A stretch of 64,000 nucleotides of DNA. Origin: Halpernia sp048269545 (GTDB taxonomy: Bacteria; Bacteroidota; Bacteroidia; Flavobacteriales; Weeksellaceae). Shown here piece after piece: positions 35,032 through 42,848 of this stretch. Positions within the stretch are counted from its first letter, which is position 1. Every line of letters starts with the position of its first letter. The notes under the pieces were generated by a model. The model had not been told where the DNA came from. It saw only the letters and a list, made by a program, of their open reading frames with translations, and did no database searches. Location of the stretch: NCBI RefSeq assembly GCF_048269545.1, contig NZ_JBLXIJ010000006.1, positions 1-64,000 on the forward strand. The letters run 5' to 3'. The translations under genes were made by a program, and so were the position numbers.

Positions 35032-36414
35032 ATGAGTATTTTAATAAAAAACGGAAATATAATTACCTCATCCGATAACATTATCGGCGACATTTTTATC
35101 GAAAGTGAAACCATTTCTGCAATTGGAAAAGATTTGAATTTTGAGGCAGACGAAATAATTGATGCAACTGGAAAAATGATTTTCCCCGGCGGAATTGATC
35201 CACACGTTCATTTGAGCATGCCTTTTATGGGAACTTTTTCCAGCGACACTTACGAAACCGGAACTCGTGCCGCACTTTTTGGTGGAACGACAACTGTGAT
35301 AGATTTCATCCTTCAAACCCAAGGAAAATCGCTTCATTCTGCTTTAGAAGATTGGCAAAGTCGCGCAACCGGAACTGCAGTTGGCGATTATTCTTTTCAC
35401 ATGGCGGTTACTGATTTTAATGAAAATACAAAACCAGAAATCAAGCAATTTATTGAAGAAGAAGGCATTACTTCTTTCAAAACTTTTATGGCCTACAAAG
35501 GCGCTTTGATGATTGATGACCGACAAATGATAGGCTTAATGGAAGAAGTAAAAAAATATGGCGGTTTAATAAATGTTCACGCAACCAACGGCGATGTTAT
35601 AGATTATTTGGTTCAAAAAAATTTAAAAGAAGGTAAAACTGCGCCGCTTTATCATTATTTATCGCAACCCGAAGTAACCGAAGCCGAAGCCAGCGAAAGA
35701 TTTATCGATATGGCAAATTATACTGGTTGTCCTGGTTATATTGTTCACATGACTTGTGAAGGCGCTTTGAATGCCGTGAGAAATGCAACAAAAAGAAATC
35801 AAGATATTTTTGTAGAAACCTGCATTCAATATTTACTTTTAGATGCTTCACTTTATGAGAATAATTTTGAAGGTGCAAAATGGGTGATGTCGCCGCCTTT
35901 AAGAGAAAAGAAAGATCAGGAAACACTTTGGGCAGGAATTAACCAAGGTTTGGTGCAAGTGGTTGCAACCGATCATTGTCCATTTATGTGGGAACAAAAA
36001 TTATTGGGAATTGATGATTTTTCTAAAATCCCGAATGGTCATCCCGCGGTTGAAAACCGAATGGAATTATTATTTTCTGAAGGTGTAAAAAAAGACAGAA
36101 TCACTTTACAAAAATTCGTGGAAGTTTCTTCCACAAACGCTGCAAAAATCTTCGGAATGTTTCCTAAAAAAGGAACTATTTCAATTGGTTCAGATGCAGA
36201 TTTGGTAATTTTTGATCCAAATGAAAAACACACGCTTTCCGCCAGAAAACACCATATGAACGTCGATTACAGCGGTTACGAAGGTTGGGAAATAACCGGA
36301 AAAGTGAAAACAGTTTTCTTGCGTGGTAAAAAAGCAATTGACAACAACGAGTGCTTTGCAGAAAAAGGTTTCGGACAATTTATCCGAAGAAATAAAGTGC
36401 AAAATAAAATTTAA
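35032..36414 (+). CDS. hydA: Dihydropyrimidinase
   Basis: A 460-residue cyclic amidohydrolase that opens 5,6-dihydrouracil/dihydrothymine to N-carbamoyl-beta-amino acids. Metal ligands are GGIDPHVHLSMPFMGTFSSD (HxH near 58), the carboxylated-lysine segment TSFKTFMAYKG near 145, NVHATN near 182, IVHMTCEGAL near 237 and VATDHCPF near 313. The C terminus has ADLVIFDPN and SGYEGWEITGKV, typical of D-hydantoinase/dihydropyrimidinase. Length is usual (about 460). A repeat-containing gap of 108 bp follows. Confidence 0.94.
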   Translation: MSILIKNGNIITSSDNIIGDIFIESETISAIGKDLNFEADEIIDATGKMIFPGGIDPHVHLSMPFMGTFSSDTYETGTRAALFGGTTTVIDFILQTQGKSLHSALEDWQSRATGTAVGDYSFHMAVTDFNENTKPEIKQFIEEEGITSFKTFMAYKGALMIDDRQMIGLMEEVKKYGGLINVHATNGDVIDYLVQKNLKEGKTAPLYHYLSQPEVTEAEASERFIDMANYTGCPGYIVHMTCEGALNAVRNATKRNQDIFVETCIQYLLLDASLYENNFEGAKWVMSPPLREKKDQETLWAGINQGLVQVVATDHCPFMWEQKLLGIDDFSKIPNGHPAVENRMELLFSEGVKKDRITLQKFVEVSSTNAAKIFGMFPKKGTISIGSDADLVIFDPNEKHTLSARKHHMNVDYSGYEGWEITGKVKTVFLRGKKAIDNNECFAEKGFGQFIRRNKVQNKI

Positions 36415-36487
36415 GAAAGTAATTATCTTTCAAACTTTGCTAAGTGAAACGCCTTTGCGAACTTAAAATATTTTCAAAATGTTAAAA

Positions 36488-36511
36488 AAATCTTTGCGCT
36501 CTTTGCGTTAA
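36488..36511. repeat. Half copy of the CTTTGTG/CACAAAG repeat
   Basis: AATCTTTGCGCTCTTTGCGT matches the right-half orientation of the element at 4851. It sits in the only sizeable gap (108 bp) inside the pyrimidine operon; CCTTTGCGAAC at 36451 may be a further fragment. Confidence 0.55.
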
Positions 36512-36522
36512 AAAACAAAAAA

Positions 36523-37389
36523 ATGGCTAGAAAAATAAAATCAGGATTAATCCAAATGTCACTCGCAATCACCGAAGGCGAAGGAAGTATTGATGAAATA
36601 AAACAAGCGATGCTTGAAAAACATCTGCCTTTTATTGACGAAGCCGGGAAAAAAGGCGTTCAGATTTTATGCTTGCAGGAAATTTTCAACACGCCTTATT
36701 TTTGTCCGGGACAAGACGCAAAATGGTATGCTTCCGCGGAAACCGTTCCCGGACCAACAACTGATTTAATGAGTGATTACGCCAAAAAATATCAAATGGT
36801 AATCATCGTTCCGATTTATGAAAAAGATGGCGAAGGAATTTTATACAATACTGCAGCAGTAATTGATGCAGACGGAAAATATTTAGGAAAATATCGGAAA
36901 AATCATATTCCACAAACTGGTGGATTTTGGGAGAAATTTTTCTTCAAACCCGGAAATTTAGGCTACCCCGTTTTTCAAACAAAATATGCAAAAGTGGGCG
37001 TTTACATTTGCTACGACCGACATTTTCCTGAAGGCGCAAGAGCATTGGGTTTAAATGGCGCCGAAATCGTTTATAATCCTTCCGCAACAACTGTTGGTCA
37101 ATCTCAAAATTTATGGAAACTCGAACAACCTGCACACGCAGTAGCAAACGGTTATTTCATGGGTTGCATCAACAGAGTTGGGATTGAAAAACCTTGGAAT
37201 TTGGGCAAATTTTACGGCACTTCTTATTTTGTAAATCCTTTCGGAGAAATTTTCGCTTGTGCTTCTGAGGATAAAGACGAACTTCTAATCGCAGATTTAG
37301 ATATGAATCTAATTACTGAAATCCGTTCAAAATGGCAGTTTTATCGAGATAGAAGACCAGAAACTTATCAGGATTTAACTGAACTTTAA
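36523..37389 (+). CDS. Nitrilase-type beta-ureidopropionase
   Basis: A 288-residue nitrilase-superfamily amidase that hydrolyses N-carbamoyl-beta-alanine to beta-alanine, CO2 and ammonia. The Glu-Lys-Cys triad is visible as Glu in LCLQEIFNTPYFCP (near 54), Lys in KYRKNHIPQTGGFWEKFFF (near 126) and Cys in GVYICYDRHFPEGARAL (near 161). The end RSKWQFYRDRRPETYQ is characteristic of beta-ureidopropionase and N-carbamoylputrescine amidase. Gene context favours the former. It lies between dihydropyrimidinase and preT. Confidence 0.9.
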   Translation: MARKIKSGLIQMSLAITEGEGSIDEIKQAMLEKHLPFIDEAGKKGVQILCLQEIFNTPYFCPGQDAKWYASAETVPGPTTDLMSDYAKKYQMVIIVPIYEKDGEGILYNTAAVIDADGKYLGKYRKNHIPQTGGFWEKFFFKPGNLGYPVFQTKYAKVGVYICYDRHFPEGARALGLNGAEIVYNPSATTVGQSQNLWKLEQPAHAVANGYFMGCINRVGIEKPWNLGKFYGTSYFVNPFGEIFACASEDKDELLIADLDMNLITEIRSKWQFYRDRRPETYQDLTEL

Positions 37390-37424
37390 AGACTATAAAA
37401 AGATTAAGATCAAAAAAATATTAT

Positions 37425-37448
37425 CCATCAACTGACAACTGACAACTA
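37425..37448. repeat. CAACTGACAACTGACAACT repeat
   Basis: CCATCAACTGACAACTGACA and four more bases lie in the 65-bp gap before preT. A related string CCATCAACCGACAACC...CCGACAACTT occurs inside the ABC-F gene at 44551-44580. Confidence 0.55.
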
Positions 37449-37454
37449 AAAACT

Positions 37455-38792
37455 ATGATAACAAAAAACCGTTTGTCGCCAGAAAATTATTTAGAAAATT
37501 TCTCGGATATTCATCCACCATTTGAAAATAATGAAGGTGCTATTTTGGAAGCGAATCGTTGCATTATGTGTTACGATGCGCCTTGCACTAAAATGTGTCC
37601 GACAAGTATTGACATTCCAAAATTCATTAAACAAATTGCAACTGAGAATTTGAAAGGTTCTGCACGAACTATTTTCACATCAAATATTTTTGGTGGTGGC
37701 TGTTCTAAAGTTTGTCCCGTAGAAAAATTGTGCGAAGGCGCCTGCGTTTATAATTTGTTAGACGAAACGCCGATTCACATTGCAAAACTTCAACGTTACG
37801 CAACCGAACCGGCAATCGCAAATAAATGGAAATTATTTGAAAGAAAACCGTCAAACGGCAGAAAAGTTGCCGTAATTGGCGCTGGTCCGGCTGGATTATC
37901 CTGTGCATTTTATCTTTCCCTTGAAGGAACACATGTAACTGTTTTTGAGAAAGAATCCAAAGGCGGAGGTTTAATGACTTACGGAATTGCGGCTTATAAA
38001 GTTACACCAGAATTCTGCGAGGACGAAGTAGAATACATCAAATCCATCGGCGGAATTGACATTCAATACAACCAAGAGTTAGGAAAAGATTTTCAATTGG
38101 AAGATCTACAGAATAATTTTGATTCTGTTTTCTTGGGAATTGGTGTTGGTGTTGCACGACAATTAGGAATTCCAGAAGAAAATTCCATCGGCGTTCAAGA
38201 TGCTATTTCTTATATTTATGATTTAAGAACCCACGATTTTTCTGAAATTCCTGTTGGCGATAAAGTCGCAGTAATCGGACTTGGAATGACGGCAATTGAC
38301 GCCGCAACTCAAGCCAAAAGATTAGGCGCAAAAGAAGTGACCATTGTTTACAGAAGAACTGAAAATGAAAAACCTTGCACCGACGTTGAATTGAATATCG
38401 CAAAATTAGACGGTTGCAGATTAGAATTTTTAGCCGCGCCAAAAGAAGTTTTGCTTAATGACGGAAAAGTTTCCGGGTTGGTTTGCAGCAGAATGACTTT
38501 AGGCGAACCCGACGCTTCGGGAAGAAGAAGCCCGATTGACACGGGTGAAACTTTTACTTTGGAAGTCGATATGATCATCAAAGCAGCAGGACAAACCCCT
38601 TTTGAGAATTTGGTTAATGACAATCAACTTCACAATAATTACGGAAAAATCTCTGTGAACGGAGATTTATCTACGAATTTAAAAGGTGTATTTGCCGGCG
38701 GCGATTGCATCAACGGCGGAAAAGAAGTTGTGAATGCCGTTCAGGACGGAAAAGAGGCAGCGCAATCTATTTTAGAATACATTTTAAATTAA
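37455..38792 (+). CDS. preT: NAD-dependent dihydropyrimidine dehydrogenase, PreT subunit
   Basis: A 445-residue FAD/NAD and iron-sulfur subunit that passes electrons from NADH to PreA for reduction of uracil/thymine. Cysteine clusters lie in EANRCIMCYDAPCTKMCP (near 31-45) and in GGGCSKVCPVEKLCEGACVY. They are followed by the FAD-binding VAVIGAGPAGLSCAFYLSLE (near 138) and the NAD-binding VAVIGLGMTAIDAATQAKRL (near 269). FAGGDCINGGKEVVNAVQDG closes the FAD site. It is 22 bp upstream of preA. Related GltD-type oxidoreductases exist, but the pairing settles the name. Confidence 0.93.
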   Translation: MITKNRLSPENYLENFSDIHPPFENNEGAILEANRCIMCYDAPCTKMCPTSIDIPKFIKQIATENLKGSARTIFTSNIFGGGCSKVCPVEKLCEGACVYNLLDETPIHIAKLQRYATEPAIANKWKLFERKPSNGRKVAVIGAGPAGLSCAFYLSLEGTHVTVFEKESKGGGLMTYGIAAYKVTPEFCEDEVEYIKSIGGIDIQYNQELGKDFQLEDLQNNFDSVFLGIGVGVARQLGIPEENSIGVQDAISYIYDLRTHDFSEIPVGDKVAVIGLGMTAIDAATQAKRLGAKEVTIVYRRTENEKPCTDVELNIAKLDGCRLEFLAAPKEVLLNDGKVSGLVCSRMTLGEPDASGRRSPIDTGETFTLEVDMIIKAAGQTPFENLVNDNQLHNNYGKISVNGDLSTNLKGVFAGGDCINGGKEVVNAVQDGKEAAQSILEYILN

Positions 38793-38814
38793 TATCCATT
38801 TTAAGCATAAAATT

Positions 38815-40083
38815 ATGGCAGATATTTCTTGTAATTTTTTAGGTATAAAATCCCCAAATCCTTTCTGGCTCGCTTCTGCGCCGCCAACTGATAAAAAAAT
38901 AAATGTAATGCGCGCTTTCGAAGCTGGATGGGGCGGCGTTGTCTGGAAAACTTTAGGTTCCCAAGTGAAAAACGTTTCCTCACGCTATTCTGCGATTGAT
39001 TTCAACGGACAAAGGGTGGCAGGATTTAATAATATTGAACTGATTTCTGACCGTCCTTTAGATATTAATTTAAGGGAAATCGTGGAAGTCGTCAAAGAAT
39101 TTCCCGATCGTGCGATGATCATTTCTTTAATGGCAGACAACGATAAAAAAAGTTGGCAGGAAATCGTGAAACGTTGCGAACAAACCGGCGCGCACGGATT
39201 TGAATTAAATTTCGGTTGTCCACACGGAATGACAGAACGCGGAATGGGCGCCGCAGTTGGGCAAGATCCCGAAATCGCAAAAATGGTTGTAGAATGGGTG
39301 ATGGAAGTCGCCACTTTGCCCGTCATCACGAAATTAACGCCAAATGTGCATTCTGTAGTTCCAACAGGAAGAGCCGCAATTGAAGGCGGAACAAACGCAT
39401 TGTCTTTAATAAACACCATTCAATCCGTTACTGGGATTGATTTAGATACTTTCGTTCCCAATCCCAACGTTGGTGGGAAATCCGTTTTTGGCGGTTATTG
39501 CGGTCCTGCCGTGAAACCAATTGCCTTGAAAATGTTGACCACCATTGCAAAAGATTCCATCACCAATCAAGTTCCGATTTCCGGAATTGGCGGCGTTTCC
39601 AATTGGAAAGATGCGGTCGAATTTATGCTTCTCGGCTCAACTTCCGTGCAGGTTTGCACCGCTGCGATGAAATATGGTTTCCGAATTATTGAAGATTTAA
39701 ACGAAGGTTTAAGCAATTGGATGGACGAAAAAGGTTTCGAAAAAACCACAGATTTCATCGGTAAATCTTTGCCGACAATGACCGAATGGGAAAAACTCGA
39801 CATCAATTACCACGTCATTGCAAAAATCGACCAGGACAAATGCATCCATTGCGGTTTGTGCCACATCGCTTGTGAAGACACTTCGCACCAGGCGATTTTC
39901 AAAATTGATGGAATGCCGTACAATGATTATGTGGTAAATGATCCGGAATGTGTTGGTTGCAATTTGTGCAATTTGGTTTGTCCCGTGGAAGATTGCATCA
40001 CGATGGAAGAACACCGCGTGGCACCGGAATATCAGAACTGGAAGATGTTTCAGGAAACTGGATTGCCATGGAATGAGCATTAA
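38815..40083 (+). CDS. preA: NAD-dependent dihydropyrimidine dehydrogenase, PreA subunit
   Basis: A 422-residue protein. The FMN barrel (LGIKSPNPFWLASAPPTDKK, FELNFGCPHGMTERGMGAAV, AIEGGTNALSLINTI, GIGGVSNWKDAVEFMLLGST) is homologous to dihydroorotate dehydrogenase. A C-terminal ferredoxin domain has two CxxCxxC...C clusters (CIHCGLCHIAC and CVGCNLCNLVCP, near 343-395). It catalyses uracil/thymine reduction to the 5,6-dihydro forms with PreT. It is the last gene of the main operon; a structured repeat follows 23 bp later. Confidence 0.95.
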   Translation: MADISCNFLGIKSPNPFWLASAPPTDKKINVMRAFEAGWGGVVWKTLGSQVKNVSSRYSAIDFNGQRVAGFNNIELISDRPLDINLREIVEVVKEFPDRAMIISLMADNDKKSWQEIVKRCEQTGAHGFELNFGCPHGMTERGMGAAVGQDPEIAKMVVEWVMEVATLPVITKLTPNVHSVVPTGRAAIEGGTNALSLINTIQSVTGIDLDTFVPNPNVGGKSVFGGYCGPAVKPIALKMLTTIAKDSITNQVPISGIGGVSNWKDAVEFMLLGSTSVQVCTAAMKYGFRIIEDLNEGLSNWMDEKGFEKTTDFIGKSLPTMTEWEKLDINYHVIAKIDQDKCIHCGLCHIACEDTSHQAIFKIDGMPYNDYVVNDPECVGCNLCNLVCPVEDCITMEEHRVAPEYQNWKMFQETGLPWNEH

Positions 40084-40106
40084 AATTTAAATTATAAAAA
40101 TATTTT

Positions 40107-40226
40107 GGGCGCCTTTTTCCGCCTTCCGTTCCCAATCTTTTTGTAATTACGAACGAATTTTTGTAATTTGTTGAAAGTTTTTAGAATCGCAATTACAAAA
40201 AGGATTTCCACTCAAGTCGGGGCGCG
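40107..40226 (+). repeat. Structured dispersed repeat, copy A
   Basis: It opens GGGCGCCTTTTTCCGCCTTC, has an 11-bp perfect inner stem TTTTTGTAATT / AATTACAAAAA, and closes CTCAAGTCGGGGCGCGG. Related copies are at 55323-55411 (+) and 48951-49016 (-). It lies just after preA in a 320-bp gap and may act as its 3' end. The family resembles the Flavobacteriia Flavo-1-type structured repeats, which I could not test. Confidence 0.65.
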
Positions 40227-40334
40227 GTTTAGTTATAAAAAGAAAATTATTGTTATAAAAGAAATTCAATAATAGAACCTCCTTTCTATTTTTTACAATA
40301 GTTTATTTTAATAATATTTGCGATTTTTGAGTAC

Positions 40335-40388
40335 AAAAAAATAGGAAATTTCCTAAGTTGTAAAACAACTAGAAAAAATCCTATTTTT
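40335..40388 (-). terminator. Terminator of the lipoprotein gene
   Basis: On the minus strand AAAAATAGGA pairs with TCCTATTTTT, with inner hairpins AGTTG/CAACT and GGAAATTTCC, followed by a T run. It starts 15 nt after the lipoprotein stop. Confidence 0.6.
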
Positions 40389-40403
40389 AAAGTAAAATTA
40401 ATT

Positions 40404-40832
40404 TTAATTACTTGTCTCTATTTTCTTGTACCGGCGCATTTCTGGATCCAAAAATTGATATCCCAAAAGCATTTCTGTAGAAGAAATTGACATTATATTA
40501 GTAGTAGTATATTGAGTTTGGCAATTAAATTTTAAGTTAAGAACTTTTAAGTCTTTAGAAAAATAAAAAGTGCCATTTGCACAATTTGATGGTTCACCAT
40601 TCCCATACAAAGTGCCATCTTTTTTATATTCAACATCATAAACTTTTCCACTATCGAATGGCTTAAAATCACAAGTACTAGAACCGTCACTCTGGCAAAT
40701 CTCTACAAGTTTCCATTTACCAACAAACTCTTTCGGTGTCGGTACGTCGGGAACTTCCTCATTATTATTTGTACTTCTACTACAAGATGAAAATATAAAG
40801 AGAATACTTAATATTGTTATTAAATTTTTCAT
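40404..40832 (-). CDS. Lipocalin-like lipoprotein
   Basis: A 142-residue predicted lipoprotein. A signal peptide ends in the lipobox FSSC (Cys17), followed by a short NNNEEVPDVPTP linker and a lipocalin-like domain starting FVGKWKLVEICQSDGS, with later strands YKKDGTLYGNG and LNLKFNCQTQYTTTN. Four further cysteines may form disulfides. The ligand is unknown. It begins 6 bp downstream of a decayed T9SS-signal gene on the same strand and probably once shared its transcript. Confidence 0.75.
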   Translation of the reverse strand: MKNLITILSILFIFSSCSRSTNNNEEVPDVPTPKEFVGKWKLVEICQSDGSSTCDFKPFDSGKVYDVEYKKDGTLYGNGEPSNCANGTFYFSKDLKVLNLKFNCQTQYTTTNIMSISSTEMLLGYQFLDPEMRRYKKIETSN

Positions 40833-40838
40833 ATTAAA

Positions 40839-41245
40839 TTATTTTAGAGTTAGTTTCAAATTAATAAGGTTATTTTTAATCTTTGCTCTTACAAAATATA
40901 CTCCTTTTGGTAAATTTCTTGTATCAAAAAGATTTTTATTTTTATACGAAAGTACTTTTACACCTTGAACTGAATAAAAATTTGTGTATTCTATATCTCC
41001 CGCATTAACAAGTAAACTTGATGATTTTGAAGTATTTGATGATTTTGATAAAGTTGAATTACTTTGTGTTGCAGAAGAACAAGGAAAAATAATATTATTG
41101 ACAATACTGTATTGTCCACTTCCATTTTCAGCAATCATAAATTTTGAACCTATGTTCCAGAAGGTGTTCCGCAGGTCCAACTTTGTGAAAAAGATAGAAT
41201 GGGTAAAATCGCAAATGAAATGTTAATTAGTAATTTTTTTATCAT
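40839..41245 (-). pseudogene. Decayed secreted protein with type IX secretion C-terminal signal
   Basis: Two pieces lie in different frames. From an ATG at 41245, MIKKLLINISFAILPILSFS forms a signal peptide, continues QSWTCGTPSGT and stops at 41150. In another frame the sequence continues MIAENGSGQYSIVNNIIFPC and ends with a type A sorting domain (FYSVQGVKVLSYKNKNLFD, NLPKGVYFVRAKIKNNLINL). A frameshift, and probably a large internal deletion, left only the two ends of a bigger T9SS cargo protein. The middle portion could still be read from a weak TTG start, but export would then be lost. Confidence 0.7.
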
Positions 41246-41381
41246 ATTTAATTTTTTTTAAAGATAATAATTATTTTTAAAGTATTAAATTCCAAAAACA
41301 ACAGATATATTTAAAAATCTTTTTATAAAATACCTTCATATAAATTGAAAAATTCGCAAAAAAAAATAACATTATTGTTAA

Positions 41382-41413
41382 TTGTCTCCACCATTATATT
41401 TTTCTTAAATTTG
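41382..41413 (+). promoter_or_regulatory. Promoter of the M20 hydrolase gene
   Basis: TTG (41382-41384), a 21-bp spacer and TAAATTTG (41406-41413) precede the ATG by 19 nt. The extended string TTTTTCTTAAATTTG is shared with other genes in the window. Confidence 0.65.
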
Positions 41414-41432
41414 ATAATACTAAATTAATTTA

Positions 41433-42668
41433 ATGAACATCAATTCCTTACGCCTAGAAAATCACTTTACCGAAATGAGTCTCATCGGGAAAATCGGTGA
41501 AACAGGAACCAATCGTCCCGCACATTCCGCCGACGAAAAAAAAGCCTTTGAACTCGCTTCAACCTGGATTCAAGACGCAGGAATGCAAACCCGGATTGAT
41601 AATTTTGGCAATTTAATCGGAACATTAAAAGGCACAAATCCAGATTTACCTATCTTAATGCTCGGTTCACATCTCGATTCTCAACCTTACGGCGGAAGAT
41701 ATGACGGTGTTGCAGGCGTTCTATGCGCCATTGAAGCCGTAAAAACTTTAACAGAAAATAATATAAAACCCGAAAGAACCATCGAAATTATTTCTTTCGC
41801 CGATGAAGAAGGATGGCGTTTTAACAAAGGTTTATTCGGTTCCCGTGGAATTTTAGGAAAATTAGAAGAAGGCGAACTCCAAAGAACCGACGCCGACGGA
41901 ATTTCCAGAAAAAAAGCCCTCGAAGATTTTGGTTGCGACACCACAAAATTTGCCGATTCTGAATACAAAGAAGGAAGCGTTTATTGCTATTTGGAACTTC
42001 ACATTGAGCAAGGTCCGGTTTTAGAATTTGGAAATCACCCGATTGGAATTGTTTCCGGGATTTCTGGTCCACTTTGGTTAACCGTGAAATTAAAAGGAAT
42101 GGCGGGACATACAGGTTCTGTTCCAATGCCGATGCGGAAAGATGCATTAGTTGGCGCGTCAGAAATTATTTTAGAAATAAACAAAATTGCAAACTCAGTT
42201 CCGGGAAATCCAACCGTTGGAACTTGTGGAACAATCAAGGTTTTTCCGGCATCGCGAAATATTATTCCCGAAGAATGCGAGTTTACTTTAGATTTACGCG
42301 ACATTGATTTAGACCGAAGAAACCGCTACGAAAAACAATTGCGCGATAAAATTAATGAGGTTTGCAAAAAACACAATTTAACTGCTGAAATTTCAGAAGA
42401 CTGGAATTCCGAACCGCGATATTGCGCAGACTGGATTAAAGATTTAATTAAACAAAATTGCGACAAAATAAATCTTGATGCGCCAGAATTAATGAGCGGA
42501 CCTTTTCACGATGCGATGGCAATGTCTTACGTCTGCGATTACGGAATGATCTTTATTCGTTGCAAAGACGGAATTTCTCACAATCCTTTAGAATTTTCTA
42601 CGCCAGAGGATTTGGCTTTGGGAACTGAAGTTTTGTATGGAACCGTTTGGGATATTTTGGAACAGTAA
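41433..42668 (+). CDS. M20-family N-carbamoyl-L-amino acid / allantoate-type amidohydrolase
   Basis: A 411-residue Zn-dependent hydrolase of the allantoate amidohydrolase, L-carbamoylase and bacterial beta-ureidopropionase group. Metal-site motifs are LGSHLDSQPYGGRYDGVAGV (near 77), SFADEEGWRFNKGLFGSRG (near 114), LELHIEQGPVLE (near 190), the dimerisation-domain Arg in MAGHTGSVPM and GPFHDAMAMSYVCD (near 358). By position it may act on N-carbamoyl-beta-alanine, duplicating the nitrilase-type enzyme, or on ureidoglycine/allantoate-like substrates. It has its own promoter and terminator. Confidence 0.85.
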   Translation: MNINSLRLENHFTEMSLIGKIGETGTNRPAHSADEKKAFELASTWIQDAGMQTRIDNFGNLIGTLKGTNPDLPILMLGSHLDSQPYGGRYDGVAGVLCAIEAVKTLTENNIKPERTIEIISFADEEGWRFNKGLFGSRGILGKLEEGELQRTDADGISRKKALEDFGCDTTKFADSEYKEGSVYCYLELHIEQGPVLEFGNHPIGIVSGISGPLWLTVKLKGMAGHTGSVPMPMRKDALVGASEIILEINKIANSVPGNPTVGTCGTIKVFPASRNIIPEECEFTLDLRDIDLDRRNRYEKQLRDKINEVCKKHNLTAEISEDWNSEPRYCADWIKDLIKQNCDKINLDAPELMSGPFHDAMAMSYVCDYGMIFIRCKDGISHNPLEFSTPEDLALGTEVLYGTVWDILEQ

Positions 42669-42706
42669 AAACTTTATTATTGTTAAATAAAATTTATTTA
42701 TTAATT

Positions 42707-42733
42707 ACGCTTTGATTTTCAGGGCGTTTTTTT
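42707..42733 (+). terminator. Terminator after M20 hydrolase
   Basis: ACGCTTTG pairs with CAGGGCGT (two G-T pairs) around ATTTT, followed by six T. The loop and flanks resemble the tRNA-Gln terminator. Confidence 0.75.
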
Positions 42734-42848
42734 GATTATTTTACCAAAAAACGAATATTTAGAATGTTGAAAATTTTAACTTTCTAATCCTTTCAAAATC
42801 ACTACTTTTGCAAATTCAAAAATCAGTTCAATTTTAAATTTTTAAAGC

